Source: Okapia johnstoni (Eukaryota; Chordata; Mammalia; Artiodactyla; Giraffidae). From it: a DNA stretch of 64,000 nucleotides. Made by a program: the position numbers and the translations under genes. The stretch covers positions 1,674,001 to 1,738,000 of the forward strand of contig CM044306.1 of the NCBI GenBank assembly GCA_024291935.2. The letters run 5' to 3'. This document shows, piece after piece, positions 54,886-64,000 of this stretch. Under the pieces are notes generated by a model that searched no databases, had not been told where the DNA came from, and worked only from the letters and a program-made list of their open reading frames with translations. How positions within the stretch are numbered: the stretch's first letter is position 1; each line of letters opens with the position of its first letter.

Positions 54886-55795
54886 CTCCATTTTAAAAAG
54901 ATGTTCTTTGCTTATTAAATCGCCTATGAATCTGAGACTCACTAGCCCTGTAGAGGGCGATGTTTCTCTTTGTCTAATTTTTTTTTTTTTTTTTAACTAT
55001 TTCAAGCACATCAATAAGGCAAAGTAGCTACAGTCAAGGAGGGCAGAAATTAAGAGAACCTTAGGGTTGCATGTTGACCACAAATGCTCCCTGAGACTGA
55101 GAAGTCATTGATGAGACCCTTGAGTGTGCTAGAATCCCTTTCTTGAGCTTCCCTGGGACTTGAGGGCTGCACATTAAGTAAAGACTGAGACGGTGAAAGC
55201 AGGAGACCCATAAGGAGCAGCAGGAGGATTTTTATAATGAGATTTGAGACTTGAAATCCTCATAAGGCCAAGCAAGTGCCGCAGCCGCCACGTCAGGTGA
55301 AGAAGCGAGCTGGCCCATTCCTGCGGGAATCCTGTCACCCTGGCCTGCCTCGCACCTGACGCCAGCAAAGGGTGGGATTTCAAGTCTGAAGGAGAGGAAC
55401 TCTGGGGGTCCTGGGCCTTAGAGACCAGGAACTGAGATGGAACTTTCTAGAATCCTTGGAGAGTCACCATTTTAGGGGGGAATGAAGTGGCAAATTTACT
55501 TGAGGGAATAGTGTTCCTGCTCAACTCCCAGGATCCTGTTTTTTGTTTTTTCTTTCAGGATTCTAAAGAAAAAAGCAGCAGTGTGTCCAAGCACTTTGAA
55601 ACCCTCCCTGGTCTACATCCTCTGAGGTGTCTCTCTTTGCCACAGTCACAGCTAGAGGAACACGAAGGCCAGCATGGCTGTCGTCGGTCAAACAAGCGTA
55701 TCTCCCCTTCAGAATGCTTGCAGTTGCCCGAGGTCCTGGAGGCAGGTGGGGACTCAATCAGATTGGCAGGAACTTCTTTGGAAAAGTTTTCTTGT
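54886..55795. other. No recognised feature (T18 run near 54980)
   Basis: Single-copy-looking apart from the T-run. The 188-codon + frame from 55487 continues into the BovB piece and is not a gene as drawn. Confidence 0.5.
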
Positions 55796-56005
55796 TTTCA
55801 GTCTCTAAGTCGTGTCCAACTCTTTGAGACCCCTTGGACTGCAACATTCCAGGCTTCCCTGTCCTTCACTGTCTCTTGGAGTTTGCACAAATTCATGCCC
55901 ATTGAGTTGGTGATGCCACCAGCCATCTCATTCTCTGTCGCCCCCTTCTCCTGCCTTCAATCTTTCCCAGCATCAGGGTCTTTCCCAATGAGCTGCCTCT
56001 TTGCC
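55796..56005 (-). mobile_element. BovB LINE 3' end
   Basis: CTCTAAGTCGTGTCCAACTC, CAAATTCATGCCCATTGAGT and TCTTTCCCAGCATCAGGGTC. Ends at AATGAGCTGCCTCTTTGCC. Confidence 0.93.
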
Positions 56006-56344
56006 GAAAAGTCTAGAAGTAGCTTACATACAGAACATGACAAGGCTTACTAGCTGGCAATGCCAAGGTGTCTTCTTCTTAGGGAGTCCAAGATAAGCTC
56101 TTTGGATTTCAACTTGACCTTTACACTCCCACCTCTCAAATCTCTGACTTTGAGGCATGCTAGTAACAGTTATGACAGCGATCCCCAGACCCTTAGGTCA
56201 ACGTGGAAGAAGTGACCATGCGCGTCTCCATGAGTGCAGACAGATTTTCCAGAGCACAGTGGGGTGGGGAACGCCGTGCAGCATCCTTGTGTGAAACCAG
56301 GAGTGCAGTTTCCCTCTGGATTTCACTGAAATGAACGCTTTCCT
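56006..56344. other. No recognised feature
   Basis: Nothing identifiable. Confidence 0.5.
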
Positions 56345-56360
56345 CTGGGAGATAATGCTT

Positions 56361-56751
56361 TATAATTTTTTGAAATTGTTTTTAATTTACCTATTTATTT
56401 TTGGCTGCAAAGAGTCGGACGCGACTGAGCAACTGAACTGAACTGAACTGACTTTTGGCTGTGCTGGTCTCCGCCGCCGCATGCGGGCTTTCTCTAGATG
56501 CCGTGAGCGGGGGCTATGCTTGGTTGCGGCGCCCGGTTCTCTCACCGTGAAGCCTGCTGTCGTGGAGCGCGGGCTCCAGAGCTCGCGGGCTTCCGTCGCT
56601 GCAGCTCCCGGGCTCCAGAGCGCAGGCTCGGTAGTTGCGGCCCATGGGATTAGTGCTCCACGGCATGTGGGATCTTCCCGGACCAGGGATCGAACCTGTG
56701 TCCCCTGCATTGGCAGGCGGATTCTTAACCACTGGACCACCAGGGAAGCCC
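56361..56751 (-). mobile_element. CHR-type SINE, long form, with decayed TSD
   Basis: CTGGGAGATAATGCTT (56345-56360) and CTGGGAGGCGACGCTT (56752-56767) agree at 12 of 16 positions, and all four differences are transitions, as expected of an old TSD. B-box GGGATCGAACCTG on +. The element is broken by a 45-bp insert at 56408. Confidence 0.92.
56408..56452 (+). mobile_element. 45-bp BovB or Bov-tA 3' tail insertion with 9-bp TSD
   Basis: Only the tail CAAAGAGTCGGACGCGACTG plus tandem AACTG units is present. It is flanked by identical TTTTGGCTG at 56399-56407 and 56453-56461. The CHR reads through if the insert and one TSD are removed. The repeated ACTGA tail favours BovB. Confidence 0.93.
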
Positions 56752-56767
56752 CTGGGAGGCGACGCTT

Positions 56768-57490
56768 TCCATTGAACTTCTTGGGAGAAAGAAGATGGGA
56801 CCTCTGATCACAACAGCACATGACAAGTCCCCACAATACACCCCTTGATGAGTTTTAGTGTGATTGTGAGTGCTTTAAAGACCCAGAAGGAGGAGAGTAG
56901 GTTTCTGGGCCATGGTGCTTAATCTTTTTTTGCTTAAAGTAGCAAAATAAAGGGAGCCAAATCCTTGCAGAAGAATTCTCTGTGGAAGATGAAGATCAAG
57001 TGGAAAGGGAAATGCGGTCAGTTTATAATTTACTACTCTTGAGGGTAAAGCACATTGCATTTCTCCAAGTAGTTTGCTTAACCCTCCACAAAATTCAGCC
57101 AGATAAACCCATTTGCAAATTCCCAGACGATGATTATGATGTATAATCCTCCCTTCCTCTCCTCCAAACCAGAAAGCACAGTATCCCGCAACAGTGACCG
57201 AGAAATAAAAAGGAGTTATGTTTAGTATGGAAAACATACAAAGAAGTTCCTTACAAATTTAAAATTATACAGAGGCATCAAACAGGAGAACAAGATGAAT
57301 TTCTTTTTAACTTGTTTCTATAACAAATTTTTTTTAAGGCTGATAGAGCCAAGTCCAACACAGGCATTCTAATTTTACAGAGAAGAAATAAAGATCCAGT
57401 CCTTTTTGGAAGAGCAATAGATACAGCAAGAAAGCTACCAGGCTTAGTAGAGACAAAATATTACAATACTCACGTTAGAACCCAGCTTTT
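56768..57490. other. No recognised feature
   Basis: AT-rich single-copy-looking DNA. Confidence 0.5.
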
Positions 57491-57598
57491 CAGGGACTTC
57501 CCCGGCAATCCGCCAGTTAAGACTCCCAAAGCAGGGGGTTTGCATTTGATCCCTGGTTCAAGCGACTAAGTTCTCCTGTGCAGCGTGGCCAAAAGATG
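57491..57598 (+). mobile_element. CHR-type SINE
   Basis: AGGGACTTCCCCGGCAATCC, CCAGTTAAGACTCCCAAAGC and TTTGATCCCTGGTTCAAGCG. Confidence 0.92.
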
Positions 57599-57632
57599 GA
57601 TAAGTGAATAAATAGAATCCAGCCCTTCAGAT

Positions 57633-57820
57633 GGGCTTCCCTGGTGGCTCAGTGGTAGAGAATCCGCCTGTCAATGCAGGAACCGCAGAAGACCTGGTTC
57701 GATCCCTGGGTTGGGAAGACTCCCTGGAGGAGGAAATGGCAACCCACTCCAGTATTCTTGCTTGGAGAATCCCATGGACAGAGGAGCCTGGCGGGCTGCA
57801 GTCCATGGGGTCTCAAAGCT
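57633..57820 (+). mobile_element. Bov-tA SINE with TSD, lacking its last ~25 bp
   Basis: CTTCAGAT at 57625-57632 and 57821-57828. Intact B-box GGTTCGATCCC. It stops at GGGGTCTCAAAG, before the usual AGTCGGACACGACTGAG, although the TSD is present. Confidence 0.94.
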
Positions 57821-57937
57821 CTTCAGATATCAGCGGGTTGATTCACTTCCTAGGTGGTTTATGGGGAGGCTGATTTTGTTGTGTTGTTGTCCTGACGACA
57901 GCTGTGCTCTCTTTTCCTGTCGTGGGCCACGCTTGTG

Positions 57938-58127
57938 TTGGGTCAGTCATTTCTTTGCAGCCCCATGGACTGTAGTCCACCAGGCTCCTCTGTCCATGGG
58001 ATTCTCCAGGCAAGAATACTGGAGTGGGTTGCCATGCCCTTCTCCAGGGATCTTCCTCATCCAGGGGTCAAACCGAAGTCTCCTGCATTGTAGGCAGGTT
58101 CTTTACTGTCTTAACCACCAGGGAAGA
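57938..58127 (-). mobile_element. Bov-tA SINE
   Basis: Complement, GGTCAGTCATTTCTTTGCAG to CTTAACCACCAGGGAAG. Confidence 0.93.
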
Positions 58128-58317
58128 ATGGTAAAGATGGGGTCTCAGCGGTTCAAGGACCTACTGAATCAGCCTCTCCTTCCTGTTCTCAGCTCACAGA
58201 GTTGCTCACATTGTCACACAGCAGCCACATATCAGGTCCATCCTGAGGTCCATCTCCTGGTTCTGAGAAATTATTATCAACGAGAACAAAAAACTCACAC
58301 ACCTGCTTTTCTATGAG

Positions 58318-58645
58318 CAATGTTTTCCACGTTGTGTTCCTTAGAACACTGACTCCTGCATGTTCCTTGTTACATGGTCCTCTACATAAATATTCTTTGG
58401 TGCATGAAATTTGAAAAATTTGATAGGAAGCAAATTTAATCTGCTGGAGTTTTTTTTTTTTTTTTTTTTACTTCCAAGTGTCTCTGTCCTTCATAAGCTC
58501 GTATGCACAGTGCCTGTCCTAGAAGGCAAATACAACACAGTATTTCTCCAACTTGTTGGGGTAAAGACACTTTTTTCTTTTTTTTTCTGCCGAACATCTT
58601 AAAGAACTGGTGTTCCAGGGAACACACTTAGGGAAAGGCTGAGTT
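58318..58645. mobile_element. Probable MITE-like DNA transposon with terminal inverted repeats
   Basis: TTTTCCACGTTGTGTTCCTT with AGAACAC at the left is an imperfect inverted match to GGTGTTCCAGGGAACACACT and TAGGGAAAG at the right. It includes a T20 run at 58450-58469. Resembles hAT-type MER elements; not assigned. Confidence 0.4.
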
Positions 58646-58874
58646 ACTTCACTCTGTACCTTAAGGACTGGTTCTGTTGGCAGCTATGTATCCCAGGGGG
58701 AAAAAAACCAACAAAGCTAGAAATGAGGTTTCCATATAGAATTTTGTTAAACAGCAAATAAATATAGTCCAAGAATTTACCTTGTGACAAATCAGACACA
58801 CAGACAAGCTTATTATGAATGTCTTGATGGCATGCTTCTTTTAAAAATGTCTCTCTATTTTTTGTTTCTTGTAT

Positions 58875-59317
58875 TATTTAATTTTTAAAAATTTTATTTA
58901 TATTGAAGTAGAGTTGATATACTATTTAAACATTGTGTTCACGTCTACTGTACAGCACCGTGAGTCGGCTGTGTATGTCCGTTTTCAGACTCTAGCCCGT
59001 GACTGCCCATTTCTCACGGGACACTGACATAGCTCCCGGCGCCGAGCGGCAGGCCTCGCTGCCCATCCACTGCACGGGCAGTAGCCCGCGTCTGCGCCTC
59101 CCCCGGCGCCCCCTCCCCCTCGGCAGCCACAGGCCGCTTTTCTGGGCTGTGAGTCTGTTTCTGTTTTGTAGGTAAGTTCGTTTGCATCGTATTGTAGATT
59201 CCGCCTGAAGCGGTATCATACTGCATTTGTCTCTCTCTGCCTGACTTACTTCAGTTCTTAGTGCGATCCTCTCGAGCTCCATCCATGTTGCTGCAGATGG
59301 CATTACGTCATTCCTTT
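58875..59317 (-). mobile_element. L1 3' end (older)
   Basis: TTATATTGAAGTAGAGTTGA, GTGAGTCTGTTTCTGTTTTG, GACTTACTTCAGTTCTTAGT and CCATCCATGTTGCTGCAGAT. It carries a GC-rich patch at about 59030-59140. Confidence 0.9.
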
Positions 59318-59945
59318 TTTTTAAAAGCTATTTTTAATTGGAGGATAATGGCTTTACGTGTTGTGTTGGTTTCTGCCGTACGTCAGCACGAATCTCCTAT
59401 AGGCGTGCACATGCCCCCTCCCTCCTAGGCCTCCCTCCCCATCCCACCCTCTAGGTTGTCACAGACCACCCCTTGAGCTCCCTGCACCACACAGCAAGCT
59501 CCCCCTGGCTATCGGTTTTGCATATGGTGATGTGTATATTTAACGCTACTCTCAATTTGTCCCACCGCTCCTTGCCCCAGTGTCCACAAGGCTATCCCCT
59601 ACGTCTGCATTTTCCTTGCTGCCCTGCGTATGGGCTCATCAGTACCATCTTTCTCGATTCCTCATATATCATTAGTTGTACAATATTTGTTTTTCTCTTT
59701 CTGACTTCCTTCTGTATGTGTTTCATCCCTTTTTATGGCTGAGTAATATTCCATTGTATGTAGGGACCACATCTTTATCCATTCATCTCTCGATGGATGT
59801 CCAGGTTGCTTCCATGCCCTGGGTCTTGTGAATAGTGCTGCAGTGAATGTAAGGATGCAAGTACCTTTTAGAGTTTTCTGCAGATTGCCCAGGATTGAGC
59901 TTGCCAGATCATACAGCAACTCTATTTTTAATTTAAAAACATCTA
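59318..59945 (-). mobile_element. L1 3' end (ruminant L1, different subfamily)
   Basis: TTAATTGGAGGATAATGGCT, CTCTAGGTTGTCACAGACCA, CATCAGTACCATCTTTCTCG and GGCTGAGTAATATTCCATTG. It begins in the T-run after CATTACGTCATTCC of the older L1. Confidence 0.92.
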
Positions 59946-60186
59946 TGTTGATGTGTTTCATAGGGAATACCTAGCTTGTGCTACAGTCCTGTTGCTGTTT
60001 GAAATATTGATGTTTCCTCTCCTGCCTCCCTGGTGGCCATGCTCAGAGGCAACAAGGGATCTACCCTGCTGGTGTCTGCACTGGACCAAAGGGCGGCACC
60101 GGCCGCAAGCCTGCGTCCTCTCAGACAGACTCACAGACGGAGGGAAGGAGCTTACATCTGTGTTTGAGGAAGCTGGGGAGGGTTGG
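59946..60186. other. Unassigned spacer
   Basis: Short stretch between L1 pieces with CGGAGGGAAGG-type purine runs. Confidence 0.4.
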
Positions 60187-60425
60187 GGGGAAGCGACAGT
60201 TGGGGAGTTTGGGATGGACGTGTGCACACGGCTCTGTTTAAAACAGATAACATCAAGGACCTGCCGTCCAGCCAGGGAGCTCCGCTCGATGTTCTGGGGC
60301 AGCCTGGACGGGAGGGGAGTTTGGGGGAGAATGGGTGCATGTGTGTGTGGCTGAGTCCCTTCACTGTCCCTCTGAAACTATCACAACACGGTTAATCAGC
60401 TGAACCCCAACACAAAACAAAAAGT
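60187..60425 (+). mobile_element. L1 3' end
   Basis: GTTGGGGAGTTTGGGATGGA, CAAGGACCTGCCGTCCAGCC, GAGAATGGGTGCATGTGTG and AACCCCAACACAAAACAAAA. Sister copy of 12137-12413. Confidence 0.87.
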
Positions 60426-61144
60426 TAAAGGAGAAAACCTATTTCCTGTTTTCAGTGGAAACAAGGCGTTTCCGGTTTTCACACTGAGGTCGAAGATCCA
60501 GAGCAGAACTGGAAGAAGACCAAATATTGTCAAAGGCCGTAATTCACATCCTGAAGAGTCTTGCCATCCGTGGGTGTTTCTTTGGGAGGGCTGGGGGGCG
60601 GGGCAGGGAACAGACAAAAGAAACCTCGGCTGTACATTCTGGGAATTTTAGGGACAGCCGCCCATGTTCTTCAGAGAAAGGTGCAGGAACAAAGCACTCT
60701 TGTGTTGTAAATAACAAGCCGGGGGACAGCTGGGGAGAGGGGTGTTTTGTTCCTCTTCTAGTAACAGCTTCGGGATTCCAGTTCCATGACCTTTCTGGCC
60801 GCCCTGGAGGAATCGAAACTTCCTGACTTCTACAATCGGACCATTTGACAGTTCTCATTCTCATGGAATTTAGGAACCGGAAAGGATCTTTGAGAACATT
60901 TAGTCCAAGCTTTCCCCAGCACATCAGTCGACCTCACTAGCAGATAGCGGACGCTCCGTTTATCTCCAGGTGCCATGGGGGTGGCTTCTCTCGTGTGTTC
61001 GGTTCGCTCTTGGACTCGCGGGTGAGGTCGTTGTTTTGGTCCGGCTGTCGTCATGACTGGCACCCCTAGCGCCCCTTATTGAGTACTCGACTCACTCACA
61101 GTCCACTTATTAAGTGAATACTGGTTTATTTAATTGGCATCTGC
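60426..61144. other. No recognised feature
   Basis: Single-copy-looking. Frames of 100-126 codons without a domain. Confidence 0.5.
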
Positions 61145-61352
61145 CCATGGTTCATGGCACAGTTAGTAAAGAATCCACCTGCCAGTGCAGGAGGAGCAAG
61201 AGACGTGGATTCGATCCCTGGGTCGGGAAGACTCCCTGGAGAAGGAAATGGCAGCCCACTCCAGCATCCTTGCCTGGAGAATCCCAGGGGCAGAGGAGCC
61301 TGGTGGGCCACAGTCCATGGGGTCACAGAGTTGGACACGATTGAAGTGACAG
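61145..61352 (+). mobile_element. Bov-tA SINE
   Basis: CACAGTTAGTAAAGAATCCA, B-box-like GATTCGATCCC and GGGGTCACAGAGTTGGACAC. Its tail becomes a CACG microsatellite. Confidence 0.94.
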
Positions 61353-61376
61353 CACGCACGCACGCACGCACGCACG
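61353..61376 (+). repeat. (CACG)6 microsatellite at a SINE tail
   Basis: Six CACG units then CACA, directly on the SINE 3' end. CpG-rich simple repeat. Confidence 0.93.
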
Positions 61377-61384
61377 CACACAAG

Positions 61385-61475
61385 GGTTACTACAAGGTGT
61401 CGAATACAGTTCCCCGTGCTCCACACTGCGTCCTTGGTGTGGCTGGCTGTTCTATTTAGTGGTGTCACTGGCCTC
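61385..61475 (-). mobile_element. L1 3' fragment
   Basis: ATACAGTTCCCCGTGCTCCA and TGCGTCCTTGGTGTGGCTGG with TTCTATTTAGTGGTG correspond to antisense L1 3' UTR. Short. Confidence 0.65.
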
Positions 61476-62452
61476 TGTGTATGACATACCAGCTGTACCA
61501 CCCTTCCCCAAGTGGTGATAATAAGAAATATTTCCAGGAGACCTATGCTCCCTAAAGGACACAATCCTTCCAGCTGGGGACCACTTCACTGGAGCAGAAA
61601 CAGGGCACTGAAACCCAAACAACCTGAATGTGTGATGGTCTATTCAGTTGATCATTTGCTTCGAAGCAACATTTTGGTTTTCCGATCATTCTTGCTTGTC
61701 CCTTAACTGCCACGATACTGGAAAACACTATCACACACAAACACAGGAGCCTGTGTTACTAAGAAAACAAAGTTTATTTAGTAACAGTGAAAGTAAATGC
61801 CGAGTGAGGATTTTTAAAATGTGTGACACTGTGAATTGATGTTCGTGATTTGAGTGCCAACTCTTAGGGGAGAGAATCACATTCCAACAAACCCAGGAGA
61901 CACTTAAATGACCACAGAGCTTTTCTGTATAAAATTCTGAGTCTTCAGATTATGTCCCTACTCGGGGGGAGGGTGTTGACTAAGGTTGAGACATCTTTCA
62001 GGCAGAGGGAGGTTTTGGCTGTATCAGCATTTGGTTAATGGAGTTTGGCTTGGAGGTGTCTTGCGACACTGAGTCTTGGAAATGAGCGTGATGTGATGAC
62101 AAGCATGGTTTGTGGCCCAGCGTCAGGGAGGCCCAGTTTCCTCTCCTTGTTTCCTGTATGCCATCAGCTCAGAAACACGAGATACCAGAACCCCAAATGC
62201 TCACCTTTCTACCCTTTCCACAGAAGGGGATTCAGAGATTCAAACGAGAAGCTTGAAGTGTTTTTATCCCTGTTCTGCAGTAGATAGGAATACTTGCTGT
62301 TGTTTTTAAGCCCTAATGAAAAGCCAGATTCTGCAGTGCCTCCCAAGGCATCTCCTGTTTGGAACCGTCTCTCCACATTAGATTTCATTACGTGTCCACA
62401 ATGTATCCACGTCTGTGTACCTATCATCGCACTGTGTACTTTAAACTTGCGT
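61476..62452. other. No recognised feature
   Basis: About 1 kb of single-copy-looking DNA without an identifiable feature. Confidence 0.5.
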
Positions 62453-62655
62453 GTGCTCAGTCTCAGTCCTGTCTGACTCTTTGTGGCCCCATGGACTATA
62501 ATCCACCAGGCTCCTCTGTCCCTGGGATTTCCCAGGCAAGAATACTGCAGCGGGTTGTTACTTCCTGTTCCAGGGGATCGTCCCAACCCAGGGATGGAAC
62601 CCGAGTCTCCTGAACTGGCAGGTGGACTCATTACCTCGGAGCCATCAGGGAAGCC
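62453..62655 (-). mobile_element. Bov-tA SINE
   Basis: Complement, GCTCAGTCTCAGTCCTGTCT to GGAGCCATCAGGGAAGCC. The 274-codon minus frame here crosses the SINE and unique DNA and is not a gene as drawn. Confidence 0.93.
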
Positions 62656-63386
62656 ATTCCTGCAGGGTTCTCTCCTCTTCACTGAGGGCTTTTTCCCTGG
62701 ATGTGCAGAGCGGCCAGGAGGGCACACGCTACAGGCCAACAGGAGAGGGCGCGCTTGTAACTCTGCAATGATGAAAACCACGGGTTCCCTTAGATAAAAG
62801 GGCTTTGTCCCTGCTTGACAAACCGCTCTCTGCAGCTGCGCGAAGCCCCAGATGTTCTCGCTGGGAGTTTCGGGCACAGAAAGCCCTCTGAGACTCAAGC
62901 ACAGAGTGTTTCCAGGACTCCCACCCACTCTCTGTTTCTCCATATTGTTTACAGAACAATCCGACGCTCTCACCACCACGCAGCCCGGAAGCTTGTGTAG
63001 TCCCTTAAGGGTCGACAAATAAAAAGTAAACACAAGTGACCTAGAAAGAAGATGATGGAACTAAGGTAGAGAGCTGGTAAACCCAAGAGGAGAAAAAGAA
63101 GCCACCTGGGAAAAAGCTGGAAACAGGGCGGGGGAAGTGTTTACGACCGTGAAGAAAATTGGCTGAAAAGTTAAAAAAAAAAAAAAAAAAAATGCCTGCC
63201 GACCCTCATTATTCATGTATTTTGCTTCCCTTACGCAAAGCATTAGCTTCGATGGGCTTTAATTTTCCATGCAAACAACTTATTTACATCTTACAGATGT
63301 GAGCACAGAGGGGAAAGAAAATTCAAAATCCGTGTTGTTGCATGTGTGTCTTGACTGTGAGATAGAACTACATGAAACTGCCAGTG
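62656..63386. other. No recognised feature; A20 run at 63173-63192
   Basis: Single-copy-looking apart from the A-run. No retroposon body directly upstream of the A-run was recognised. Confidence 0.5.
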
Positions 63387-63399
63387 TTTGACTGTTTTT

Positions 63400-63594
63400 G
63401 GATTCCCTGGTAGCTCAGCTGGTAAAGAATCTACCTTCAAGGCGGGAGACCTGGGTTCAGTCCCTGGGTTGGGAAGATCCCCTGGAGAAGGGAAAGTCTA
63501 CCCACTCGGGTATTCTGGCCTCGACAATTCCATGGGCTGTACAGTCCATGGGATCACAAAGAGTCGGACATGACTAAGAGACTTTCACTTTCCC
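63400..63594 (+). mobile_element. Bov-tA SINE with 13-bp TSD
   Basis: TTTGACTGTTTTT (63387-63399) and TTTGACGGTTTTT (63595-63607), one mismatch. It shares the internal GGGCTGTACAGTCCATGG variant with the copy at 313. Confidence 0.95.
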
Positions 63595-63607
63595 TTTGAC
63601 GGTTTTT

Positions 63608-64000
63608 AACCTGTAGAAATGGCAACTCCGTATGGTTCACACTTACGTTCCTGCCAATGAGACGAGGTTGGGGTCCCAGTTCTCTTGCTGGCCGTCTCTC
63701 TTCAGTGACAGTCAACAGACGCTCTCTTTATCCTTGACTAAGTGATAAGTTTGGAGTCTCTGGAAGATGTTTTCCTTCCAAATGGGTTGAGTTTTCTTTT
63801 GGCAGCAGGTAGAGACCCAGCGGCCTGCCTTGACGGGGAGCTCTGCAAGGCCTTATCTACTCAAGCTTTGCTTTTCTGTGTTTCAACAGAAAACCCCCTC
63901 TAACCTGGCTGACTTTGCAAGTACAAGGTAGCTTCTGAATCTCTGTGAGCAGTTCAACCCCTCTCTCTGCCGCTTTCCACCAGACTTCTCTGAGCTCTAA
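63608..64000. other. No recognised feature
   Basis: Nothing identifiable up to the window end. Confidence 0.5.

Noticed and set aside
62209..63033. 274-codon minus frame, the longest in the window
   Set aside because: It reads through a complete Bov-tA SINE in the middle and shows no conserved domain; chance open frame.
1..64000. Endogenous retrovirus or complete autonomous element
   Set aside because: No LTR pair, gag/pol order or primer-binding site was seen; all reverse transcriptase sequence belongs to truncated BovB (RTE) or L1.

Overview
The window is ruminant (pecoran, bovid-like) nuclear DNA. This rests on about 38 Bov-tA/Bov-A SINE copies, a dozen BovB (RTE) LINE fragments and about a dozen CHR-type SINEs shared by cetaceans, hippos and ruminants. 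Ruminant L1 3' ends, older mammalian MIR and L2-like fragments and hAT-type DNA transposon remnants are also present. The sequence alone does not separate cattle from sheep, goat or other bovids.

Layout. 1-12 kb: Bov-tA copies, three L1 3' ends (two split by a SINE), a CATC microsatellite, a CA-rich tract and a 30-bp three-copy minisatellite. 12-19 kb: L1 fragments, a BovB with a perfect 12-bp target-site duplication (TSD) and a decayed reverse transcriptase, a second BovB piece, an L1 split by a SINE, and the best minus-strand exon candidate (15998-16171). 19-32 kb: SINEs, a second minus-strand exon candidate (24143-24336), a 20-bp pyrimidine-rich minisatellite, a GGAT microsatellite grown from an old repeat tail, and a CpG-island-like segment (31161-31622). 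32-48 kb: SINEs, BovB tails, MIRs and a perfect (GT)35. 48-52 kb: a BovB cluster with a BovB nested inside a SINE and a large inverted BovB pair, then a plus-strand 54-nt exon candidate (51710-51763). 52-64 kb: CHR, Bov-tA and L1 copies, including a 45-bp retroposon tail inserted in a CHR element.

No complete protein-coding gene is visible. Most long open frames are SINE or BovB translations or simple repeats. Three intervals look like spliced exons because good splice sites frame the only open reading frame, but I cannot name the proteins. Two are on the minus strand and one on the plus strand, so they cannot all belong to one transcript. The window is best read as intronic or intergenic DNA around unidentified gene(s).

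I saw no tRNA or rRNA gene, CRISPR array, operon, complete retrovirus or novel system. The notable content is transposon archaeology (nested insertions with intact TSDs and a recurrent SINE insertion site in L1), tandem repeats and the exon/CpG-island candidates.
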